Below are positions 1 through 5,382 of a DNA stretch of 5,382 bases, piece by piece; the stretch's first letter is position 1, and every line of letters starts with the position of its first letter. The stretch comes from JBBRFH01 sp038224615 (GTDB lineage: Bacteria; Planctomycetota; Phycisphaerae; Tepidisphaerales; Tepidisphaeraceae), in contig JBBRFH010000237.1 of NCBI GenBank assembly GCA_038224615.1, positions 1 to 5,382 on the forward strand. Direction: 5' to 3'. The position numbers and the translations under genes were made by a program. The notes below the pieces were generated by a model. It was not told the DNA's origin, made no database searches, and saw only the letters and a list, made by a program, of their open reading frames with translations.

Positions 1-3000
1 CCGACGACGGTCCAGATCGAGTCCCTGTTTGATCAGGCGGCCCGGGGGGCGCTGGCGTCCTCGGCGCAGCGCCGCCGCCGTCGACGGTCGCGGCTTCGCA
101 CGCTTTTCACGTCGCTGCTGCTGTTCGTGTTCATCACCCTCATCGCCGGCTACGGCTACATCACCGACGCTGCCCGCGTCCGCGATTTATCGCAGGCCTT
201 CCTGACCAAACTGACCGGCGGGAACGTCACCGTCGACCGGGCGGCGCTGTCGATCTTTGAAGGCCTGCGCCTCGACGGCATCCGTGTCACCATCGGCCCG
301 CAGCACGAACAGTTCTTTGAAGCGCGAACGCTCCACGTCAGTTACAACCCGCTGGCGCTGCTGCGCGGCCGGGTCGACGCCGACCGGGTGCTGGCGGTCG
401 AGCCGCACTGGTACGTCGTCGAGGACGTTGACCACAAGCTCTGGAACTTCCAGCAACTCACCCGCCCGCACGGTCCGGCTCCGCAATCACCTGGCGCCGG
501 CGGCAACGACAACGCCGAGCGCGAGGAGCCGAAGCTGCCCGAAGTGCTCGTCCGCAACGGCCAGATCGACTACGGGCAGATCGTCGGGGGCAAGCACACC
601 CATGTCGGCACGCTGGCGCTGGAGGGCCAACTGCTCCCGGACGCGCAGCGGCTGTATCACTTCCGCCTGCAGAGCCGCGGCCGCGCGGGGAGTGCGGCGG
701 GGGCGATCTTCCCGATCGCCGAGGGATGGATCGACACCGCAGGCGGTTCGCTGGGTGTGGTGCTGCGTGATGTGGAGTTCGTCGACGAGATCAAGACGAT
801 CATGCCCGCGGTCGTGCGCCAGTTCTGGGAGCAGCACAACCTCGCCGGCCGGATGGGCGAGACGCGCGTCAGCTACTTCAAGAAGCCCGACGGCAAGGCC
901 GGCTTCAAGGTGGAGACCGATCTCGACGGCGTTCGCCTCAGCGTCCCTCCGGCAATCTGGGCCGGGCCCGGCGACTGGAAGCGCATCGAGCGCTGGCGCA
1001 GCACGTTTGGCGCGATCGCCTCGCCGATGCTCGGCGGGTCGCCGGTGGCGCAGTTGCTCGTTCCGGGGATGGATCCGAACACGCTGCAGTTGGACGAGGT
1101 CGACGGCACGTTTCTGTTTACCGACGACCAGATTCGGATCGACAACCTGATCGCCCGCATCGAGAACAACCGGGTCAAGATCAGCGGGCACCTCGACGGC
1201 TACACCGCCGACGCCGGCGCGTCGCTGCGGATCGAATCGCTGCGCACGCAGGACCTGTTGATCCCCGAGGCGCCGACGTTCATCGCCGCCACGCCTTGGC
1301 CGGTGCAGGAGATTTACTACCGCTTTCGCCCGCGCGGCACCGCCGGCTTCTGGGTGCAACTCGACCGGCCGGCCGGTGGGCTGGGGCATCCGGCGCTGAC
1401 GGGCGCGATCGAAATTCACGATGCGTCGTTCGCGTTCGAGCGGTTCCCGTATCCCGTCGATCGCGCCAGCGGCACGATCCGCTTCGGCAACGATCCGAGC
1501 ACCGGCCGCGAACTGCTCGAGATCGTTTCGATCAAGGGACACGGCTACAAAGGCGGGCCCAACGAGAACTCGGTGATGGAAGTCAGCGGCCGCATCTCGC
1601 CGCTGGACGACACCGCCGGCGCGGAGATTCGCGTGACCGGGCTCAACATCGTCAGCGAGCCTCGCCTCATCGAGGCGATGCCCCCGATGACGCGCAAGTC
1701 GGTCCGCAACTTCGATCCCGACGGCACCGGCAAGCTCCCGACGTTCGGGGGTGATTTCGCGTGTACCATCCACCGCGCCGTGGGCCGTCGGCAGCCGTGG
1801 CTGGTGACCACCACGCTGGACGTGCGGCACGCCACCGGCGCGCTGGCCGACTTTCCCTACCCGATGCGCGACTTCAATGCGCAGATCGTCGTGTACGACG
1901 ACTTCCTCGAGCTCAAGAGCGCCGAAATGAAGCACGGCGAGACGACCGTGCAACTCAGCGGCGTCGTCGATTGGACGACCATCGACCGCAAGACGCACAA
2001 GGCGATCGTCCAGCCCGCGCTCAATCTCAAGGCGATCGGCGTGCCGATCGATGCCGACCTGCTCAACGCGCTGCCGGAGCAGAAGCGGGCATGGCTGCGA
2101 CGCATCTCGCTCAAGGGCGTGCTCGACATTGACGGGCGCATCACCACGGCGGCGGGGTCGGACGAGGTGACGGTGGACCTCAAGACCACGCTTCGCGGCG
2201 GCTCGGCGCGCCTGCCGGGCGGCGGGGTGTCGATCACCGACATGTCGGCGGTCGCGCGTATCGGCGCGACCCGGGCCACCATCACCTCGCTAAGCGCGCG
2301 GCGCGGCAAGGCCCGGATCGAAGGCGAGGCCGATGTCGACTGGAACGCCGGCGAGCCCACCGCGACGGCGTCTGTCCGCGTGACGGCGCTCGATGTCAAT
2401 GATGTCATCGGCCTGCTGCCGGCCGAAGCCCGCGCGGGTGTCGCATCGCTGCATGCCGCCGGCACCGTCGATGTGAACATCGACGTCGCCGGCGGCGGCT
2501 ATCGCGCGACCCTCAAGCCGAACAAGCTCGCGCTCAAGCCTGACCAGCTTCCGTTGGCGATGACCGACCTCGCCGGCGAGCTGCGCGTCTCCGACGACGC
2601 CGTCATCCTCAAGGACGTGTCGGCCAAGCTCGACAACGGCACGCTTTTCGCCAGCGGCACGGTCGACCTGAAGGGCAGTTCGACTACGCTCGCTCTAGCC
2701 GGCCGCGACGTCGTGGTGACGCCGGCCGTCCGCGCGGCGCTGCCGTCGGCGCGGGCCAAGTTCGCCAGCGCCATCGACCTCGGCGGGACGGTTTCGTTCG
2801 ATTGTCCGAAGCTCGACATCCGCGAGGCGATCGACCTCTCCAAAGCGACGACACGTCCGACGCGCACGACGCAATTCGACGGGGCGCTGTGGCTGGCGAA
2901 GGCGACGATGTCGCTGGGCGCACCCGTTACCGATGCCACCGGCGTCGTCCGCCTCAGCGGCGTTGTCGCCGACGAACGCCTGCGATCGCTCCAAGGCATC

Positions 3001-3717
3001 ATCGAGCTGGACGCGATGCGCATTGCCGGTCGGCCGGTCTCCGACCTGACCGCCACTATCGTTAAGCCGGCCGACCGCGCGCTGCTGCAGATCGCCACGA
3101 TCGAGGGCAAGCTCGCCGACGGCAGCGTGGCGGGGCAACTTGACACGATGATCGCGCCGAACGATTCGCGCTTCGGCTTGAGCCTGGTGCTGCGGAACGC
3201 GCGCGTGACCGACCTCACCGGCGAAATGGACAAGCCCATCGAAGGCCGCCTCACCGCGAGCCTGGCGATGGAAGGCGAATGGGACAACCCCAAGCACCGC
3301 CGCGGGCGTGGCGACGTCCTCGTCGATGGCCGCGAGATGTATCGCGTGCCGCTGCTGTTCGGCGTGATGCAGATCGCAAACCTGTCGCTGCCCATCGAAA
3401 GCCCCATCCAGCAGGCCGGCGTGAAGTACACCATCGAAGGCCCGAAGCTCACGCTCGAGCAGATCGACCTGCGCTCGAAAACGACCGCGATGCAGGGCAG
3501 CGGTTCGATCGACTTCGACACCAAGCAGGTGCAGATGACGCTCGGCGTGAGCAACGACGCCGCCGACGCCGTCCCCATCTTCGGTGACCTTATCCGCGGC
3601 GCCCGGCAGGACCTGCTGCAGGTGAAAGTGCGCGGCACGCTGCAGGAGCCCAAGGTGCAGGCCCGCGCCTTCAACATGTTCAGCACGACGGTGGACGAAA
3701 TCGTGAAGGGTAAGTAG
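1..3717 (+). CDS. AsmA/YhdP/TamB-like inner-membrane-anchored envelope protein (5' end outside window)
   Basis: This is a partial gene: the frame is open from base 1 to the TAG at 3715-3717, giving 1238 visible residues. The first in-frame start codon, GTG at 127, lies inside the membrane segment, so the real start is upstream. Visible residues 24-33 are almost all Arg, followed by a hydrophobic helix at about 34-54. This is an N-in anchor that places the rest in the periplasm. Residues about 63-155 match the AsmA N-terminal pattern (GGNVTVDRA, then GLRLDGIRV, then LLRGRVDADRV and a W/N-containing end), followed by a Pro/Gly/Asn-rich linker (about 158-180). The middle holds repeated beta-rich modules. 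The C-terminus (about 1081-1225) has the AsmA-like tail: GRL, a G-x-G-x-V-x-V-D-G strand, P-I-F-G-D and V-R-G-T-L-x-x-P. Known AsmA-family members (TamB, YhdP, YdbH) are long beta-groove proteins linked to phospholipid transport to the outer membrane; that role here is inferred. Family assignment is fairly sure; the exact subfamily and substrate are not. Confidence 0.85.
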   Translation, partial: PTTVQIESLFDQAARGALASSAQRRRRRRSRLRTLFTSLLLFVFITLIAGYGYITDAARVRDLSQAFLTKLTGGNVTVDRAALSIFEGLRLDGIRVTIGPQHEQFFEARTLHVSYNPLALLRGRVDADRVLAVEPHWYVVEDVDHKLWNFQQLTRPHGPAPQSPGAGGNDNAEREEPKLPEVLVRNGQIDYGQIVGGKHTHVGTLALEGQLLPDAQRLYHFRLQSRGRAGSAAGAIFPIAEGWIDTAGGSLGVVLRDVEFVDEIKTIMPAVVRQFWEQHNLAGRMGETRVSYFKKPDGKAGFKVETDLDGVRLSVPPAIWAGPGDWKRIERWRSTFGAIASPMLGGSPVAQLLVPGMDPNTLQLDEVDGTFLFTDDQIRIDNLIARIENNRVKISGHLDGYTADAGASLRIESLRTQDLLIPEAPTFIAATPWPVQEIYYRFRPRGTAGFWVQLDRPAGGLGHPALTGAIEIHDASFAFERFPYPVDRASGTIRFGNDPSTGRELLEIVSIKGHGYKGGPNENSVMEVSGRISPLDDTAGAEIRVTGLNIVSEPRLIEAMPPMTRKSVRNFDPDGTGKLPTFGGDFACTIHRAVGRRQPWLVTTTLDVRHATGALADFPYPMRDFNAQIVVYDDFLELKSAEMKHGETTVQLSGVVDWTTIDRKTHKAIVQPALNLKAIGVPIDADLLNALPEQKRAWLRRISLKGVLDIDGRITTAAGSDEVTVDLKTTLRGGSARLPGGGVSITDMSAVARIGATRATITSLSARRGKARIEGEADVDWNAGEPTATASVRVTALDVNDVIGLLPAEARAGVASLHAAGTVDVNIDVAGGGYRATLKPNKLALKPDQLPLAMTDLAGELRVSDDAVILKDVSAKLDNGTLFASGTVDLKGSSTTLALAGRDVVVTPAVRAALPSARAKFASAIDLGGTVSFDCPKLDIREAIDLSKATTRPTRTTQFDGALWLAKATMSLGAPVTDATGVVRLSGVVADERLRSLQGIIELDAMRIAGRPVSDLTATIVKPADRALLQIATIEGKLADGSVAGQLDTMIAPNDSRFGLSLVLRNARVTDLTGEMDKPIEGRLTASLAMEGEWDNPKHRRGRGDVLVDGREMYRVPLLFGVMQIANLSLPIESPIQQAGVKYTIEGPKLTLEQIDLRSKTTAMQGSGSIDFDTKQVQMTLGVSNDAADAVPIFGDLIRGARQDLLQVKVRGTLQEPKVQARAFNMFSTTVDEIVKGK

Positions 3718-3719
3718 GC

Positions 3720-3753
3720 GGATTGCGATTCGCTGATTGGTAATCGCCAATCC
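3720..3753. repeat. Intergenic imperfect inverted repeat (two mutually exclusive hairpins), possible weak terminator
   Basis: GGATTGCGATT (3720-3730) can pair with AATCGCCAATCC (3742-3753) through 11 base pairs with one bulged C at 3747 and an 11-base loop. Alternatively GATTGG (3735-3740) pairs perfectly with CCAATC (3747-3752) around a 6-base loop. The structure begins two bases after the stop of the AsmA-like gene, which suits transcript ending or 3' protection. No T-run follows, so it is not a standard intrinsic terminator. It overlaps the proposed -35 element of the next gene. Confidence 0.4.
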
Positions 3754-3767
3754 ACTGTCGCTATAAT
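3737..3767 (+). promoter_or_regulatory. Predicted sigma70-type promoter for the aldo/keto reductase, probably leaderless
   Basis: A perfect TATAAT occurs at 3762-3767. The best -35 candidate is TTGGTA at 3737-3742, with four of six consensus matches and a long 19-base spacer, so the -35 is weak. Transcription normally starts about 6-8 bases after the -10, which falls on or next to the ATG at 3774. No GGAGG-like ribosome site is present in 3754-3773. Both facts point to a leaderless mRNA. The -10 match could be chance, but it is an AT-rich island in otherwise GC-rich sequence. Confidence 0.5.
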
Positions 3768-3773
3768 CCGTTC

Positions 3774-4670
3774 ATGCAATACCGAACTCTTGGATCAACC
3801 GGGATGAGCGTCTCTGTCATCGGCATCGGCACCTGGCAATTCGGCGGGGAGTGGAACAAGACGTTTGAGCAAAGCGAAGTCGACGCGATGTTCCGCCGAG
3901 GCAAAGAGCTCGGCATCAACCTCATCGACACCGCCGAGTGCTACGGCGACCACCTGTCCGAATCGCTTATCGGTGCCGCGATCGAGAAGGACCGCAAGGA
4001 CTGGATCCTGGCGACCAAATTCGGGCACAAGTTCCACAAAAACTTCGATCGCTCCGAGCCGCGCACCCCGCAGGATTGCCTGGTCCAACTCGAGGATTCG
4101 CTCAAGGCGCTGCGCACCGATTACGTCGACCTGCAGCAATACCACTCGTGGGGCGACGAGCAATTCTTCGACGAAGACGTGCTGGCGATGATGCACAAAG
4201 CCAAAGACCAGGGGAAAATCCGCCACCTCGGCAACAGCGTCGGCAACAATCAGAACGTCAAGCAGATCGAGGCCAGCACGAAGATGGGCCTGGAGACGAT
4301 CCAGATCATCTACAACCGCCTGGACCGCGCCCCCGAAACAACGACCTTCCCGGTGTGCGCGCGGCAGAATCTCGGCGTGCTGGCGCGCGTGCCGCTGGCG
4401 AGCGGTTTCCTGTCCGGCAAGTACAAGCCCGGCGCGACCTTCCCCGAAGGCGACGTCCGCGCCCGCTGGAAGGACCAGAACCTCGACACCAAACTGGCGG
4501 AGGTCGCCCGCATCGCCAAAGAGGAAGTGCCCGCCGGCGTGCCGATGGCGCACTACGCGCTGGCGTGGTGTCTAAAGAACCCGGCCGTCACATGCGTCAT
4601 CCCGGGATGCAAGAGCGTCGCCCAGGTCGAAGACAACGCGAAAGCCGCAGACGTGCTGAGCAAGCTCTAA
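3774..4670 (+). CDS. Aldo/keto reductase (NADPH-dependent oxidoreductase family)
   Basis: This is a complete 298-residue protein, close to the usual size for bacterial aldo/keto reductases, which are cytoplasmic (alpha/beta)8 barrels reducing carbonyls with NAD(P)H. The N-terminus MQYRTLGSTGMSVS is typical and fixes the start at ATG 3774; an in-frame stop (TAA, 3741-3743) lies upstream with no other start between. The catalytic tetrad is intact: Asp52 and Tyr57 in LIDTAECYG, Lys82 in ATKFG and His124 in QQYHSW. Residues 207-217 (PLASGFLSGKY) and 594-base-distal C-terminal VIPGCKSVAQVEDNAKA form the usual cofactor-binding segments, the latter contacting the adenosine phosphate. The strand after IRHLG reads NSVGNN rather than the common VSNF. 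No signal peptide is seen. It is separated by 56 bases from the upstream gene and likely has its own promoter. The physiological substrate cannot be told from sequence, and the neighbours give no pathway clue. Confidence 0.93.
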   Translation: MQYRTLGSTGMSVSVIGIGTWQFGGEWNKTFEQSEVDAMFRRGKELGINLIDTAECYGDHLSESLIGAAIEKDRKDWILATKFGHKFHKNFDRSEPRTPQDCLVQLEDSLKALRTDYVDLQQYHSWGDEQFFDEDVLAMMHKAKDQGKIRHLGNSVGNNQNVKQIEASTKMGLETIQIIYNRLDRAPETTTFPVCARQNLGVLARVPLASGFLSGKYKPGATFPEGDVRARWKDQNLDTKLAEVARIAKEEVPAGVPMAHYALAWCLKNPAVTCVIPGCKSVAQVEDNAKAADVLSKL

Positions 4671-4681
4671 CCCGCGCATTG

Positions 4682-4707
4682 CGTTTAGCGTCGCAGCTTG
4701 CTGCGGG
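4682..4707 (+). repeat. REP-like unit, forward copy
   Basis: This forward arm has GTTTAGCGTC at 4683-4692 overlapping the palindrome CGCAGC-TT-GCTGCG at 4692-4705 (practically a 5-bp stem with a CTTG loop). Known REPs carry a conserved short tag such as GTAG at the foot of a palindrome; TTAG at 4685-4688 could be the equivalent tag, which is inference. Confidence 0.7.
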
Positions 4708-4731
4708 GTTTTCCGGCGTGAGACAGAAAAG

Positions 4732-4757
4732 CCCGCAGCAAGCTGCGACGCTAAACG
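4732..4757 (-). repeat. REP-like unit, inverted copy
   Basis: This is the exact reverse complement of the forward unit at 4682-4707, with GACGCTAAAC at 4747-4756 as the inverted core. Perfect identity of the two arms suggests recent formation or maintenance by selection or gene conversion. It ends 3 bases before GTG 4761. Confidence 0.7.
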
Positions 4758-4761
4758 GGGG
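4757..4761 (+). promoter_or_regulatory. G-rich ribosome-binding candidate deciding the RAYT start
   Basis: The run GGGGG at 4757-4761 lies 5 bases before ATG 4767, a workable spacing for a non-canonical Shine-Dalgarno site. If translation began at GTG 4761 the run would overlap the start codon, so ATG 4767 is preferred. The site abuts the foot of the upstream inverted repeat (its first G is the last stem base). Confidence 0.4.
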
Positions 4762-4766
4762 TGGTC

Positions 4767-5354
4767 ATGGTCATCGCGTCGCACATTATTTTCACTACGT
4801 ACGGATTCTGGCTGCCTAACGATCCGCGTGGTTCCTGGTCCGACTTCGTGCGGTCTTGGGAACTGCTCAAGCATGGGCGCGCGACGAAGACGACGGATCG
4901 TCGTTCCCTCGCGTACGATGAGCATGATCGGGTACTGCGGCTCGCGGCCAAGGACGCGCTCCGCTATCCGCCCGTCGTTTTCAGTGGCGTGCAGGCGCTG
5001 GAGGTCGTGCGCGGTTTTTCGCTCGCGGTTCGCGACAGCGACTACCGCATCCTGGCGTGCTCGGTCATGCCCGACCACGTCCACATGGTCGTCGCACGCC
5101 ATGCCAATCCTGCCGAGCGAATCATCGCGCATCTGAAGTCGCGCGCGACCCGGCGACTGCTTGAGGTCGGCATCCATCCGTTTCAGCAACAGATCAGCCA
5201 GACGCAGGAGCGTATCAGTTGCTGGACGAGCCGCGGGTGGAAGGTGTTTATCGAGTCCGATGACGACATCAGCGGCGCAGTCGATTATGTGAATCAGAAC
5301 CCGACCAAGGCCGGACTCAAATCGCAATCGTGGAGTTTCGTCTCGCGTGTTTAG
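4767..5354 (+). CDS. REP-associated tyrosine transposase (RAYT), Y1/HUH IS200-like family
   Basis: This is a complete 195-residue protein from ATG 4767 (197 from the alternative GTG 4761). Y1 transposases cut and rejoin single-stranded DNA through a 5'-phosphotyrosine; RAYTs are single-copy, domesticated relatives tied to REP repeats. Counting from ATG, the HUH metal-binding motif is His104-Val-His106 in SVMPDHVHMVV, and the probable nucleophile is Tyr174 in AVDYVNQNPTKAGL, the characteristic Y-x-x-x-N-P motif. Basic stretches (LKSRATRRLL, about 123-132) fit DNA binding. Both catalytic elements are intact. The N-terminus is unusual, with FTTYGFWLPNDPRGSW at about 9-24, and it places HUH some 40 residues later than in IS608 TnpA (His64/His66, Tyr127). 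Flanking GTTTAGCGTC repeats support RAYT rather than a free IS200/IS605 element; no accessory TnpB gene is visible. The stop codon itself lies in a repeat copy. No convincing promoter is seen between reductase and this gene. Confidence 0.9.
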   Translation: MVIASHIIFTTYGFWLPNDPRGSWSDFVRSWELLKHGRATKTTDRRSLAYDEHDRVLRLAAKDALRYPPVVFSGVQALEVVRGFSLAVRDSDYRILACSVMPDHVHMVVARHANPAERIIAHLKSRATRRLLEVGIHPFQQQISQTQERISCWTSRGWKVFIESDDDISGAVDYVNQNPTKAGLKSQSWSFVSRV

Positions 5355-5382
5355 CGTCTCGCGTGTTTAGCGTCGCAGTTTA
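5335..5382 (+). repeat. Short direct repeats with GTTTAGCGTC core at the 3' end of the RAYT gene (continues past window)
   Basis: The 16-base unit CGTCTCGCGTGTTTAG occurs twice in perfect tandem (5339-5354 and 5355-5370). An earlier partial copy, GTTTCGTCTCGCGT at 5335-5348, equals the unit lacking AG. A further GTTTAGCGTCGCA follows at 5365-5377 and GTTTA begins again at 5378. The stretch TTTAGCGTCGCAG at 5366-5378 is identical to 4684-4696 in the upstream REP-like arm. The TAG stop of the transposase (5352-5354) is part of the first perfect copy. The window ends inside the array, so its full length and any second hairpin cannot be seen. Confidence 0.75.

Larger units (their letters stand above)
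4682..4757. repeat. BIME-like inverted pair of REP-type repeats (26-bp perfect arms) between reductase and RAYT
   Basis: Bases 4682-4707 are the exact reverse complement of 4732-4757, giving a 26-bp perfect stem. After one mismatch (4708/4731) five more pairs (4709-4713 with 4726-4730) follow, leaving a 12-base loop at 4714-4725. Each arm also contains its own small palindrome, CGCAGCTTGCTGCG, preceded by GTTTAGCGT. So the structure reads as two REP-like hairpins facing each other, the layout called a BIME. It starts 11 bases after the reductase stop and ends 9 bases before ATG 4767 of the transposase. Lying next to a REP-associated transposase makes it the likely target or cognate repeat. 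As RNA it would form a strong hairpin that may also protect or end the reductase transcript. Confidence 0.88.

Noticed and set aside
487..1998. Long minus-strand open frame of 503 residues opposite the AsmA-like gene
   Set aside because: It is a shadow of GC-rich codon structure: Arg/Ala/His/Asp-rich, low complexity, no recognisable domain, and lies fully opposite a clear family member.
2499..3779. Minus-strand open frames of 426 and 351 residues
   Set aside because: They overlap each other and the real + strand gene, have composition typical of antisense of GC-rich coding DNA (Ser/Arg-rich or His/Val/Asp-rich), and show no family motif.
4682..4757. Standard rho-independent terminator of the reductase
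   Set aside because: The stem is much longer than usual, is made of two palindromic units, and no T-run follows; the repeat core recurs after the transposase. It may still slow or end transcription.
3938..4819. A + strand frame of 293 residues overlapping the reductase and running through the hairpin
   Set aside because: It is an out-of-frame Arg/Pro/Gln-rich translation of the reductase gene with no motifs.
4572..5327. Minus-strand frame of 251 residues opposite the transposase
   Set aside because: It crosses the inverted repeat and overlaps the well-supported RAYT with HUH and Tyr motifs; no domain is recognisable.
5335..5382. CRISPR array
   Set aside because: Units are 16 bases and abut with no unique spacers of regular length; no cas gene is seen.
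4671..5382. Complete mobile IS200/IS605 insertion sequence
   Set aside because: No TnpB partner and no typical left/right ends can be defined inside the window; repeats look REP-like rather than element termini. A downstream end beyond base 5382 cannot be excluded.

Overview
The window is GC-rich, tightly coding DNA read entirely on the + strand. It holds one large partial gene, two complete small genes and a set of repeat structures. The large AsmA-like envelope protein with an N-terminal membrane anchor implies a diderm (Gram-negative-type) bacterium. GC richness, many AsmA-like genes of this style and a REP-associated transposase with a TTYG-WLP-DPRGSW N-terminus fit a planctomycete (Phycisphaerae-like), but this is inference and no marker gene fixes the taxon.

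Layout. (1) 1-3717: a very long AsmA/YhdP/TamB-type protein. Its frame is open from base 1, so the true start lies upstream of the window. It has an Arg-rich cytoplasmic end, one transmembrane anchor, an AsmA-like N-terminal region, a series of related beta-rich modules and an AsmA-like C-terminal region. (2) 3718-3773: a 56-base gap with overlapping inverted repeats and a perfect TATAAT only 6 bases before the next ATG, suggesting a promoter that yields a leaderless mRNA. (3) 3774-4670: a complete aldo/keto reductase with an intact D-Y-K-H catalytic tetrad. (4) 4671-4766: a REP/BIME-like repeat with 26-bp perfect inverted arms. (5) 4767 (or 4761)-5354: a complete REP-associated tyrosine transposase (RAYT, Y1/HUH family). 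(6) 5335-5382: short GTTTAGCGTC-containing direct repeats that include the transposase stop codon and continue toward the window edge.

The genes do not look like one pathway. The envelope protein and the reductase are probably separate transcription units. The most coherent system is the RAYT gene with its cognate-looking repeats on both sides: an inverted pair (BIME-like) directly upstream and degenerate direct copies at its 3' end. The same GTTTAGCGTC core occurs three times on the + strand and once inverted. This is the classic arrangement of a domesticated single-strand transposase next to the repeats it may recognise, with a repeat sequence that looks distinct from enterobacterial REPs.
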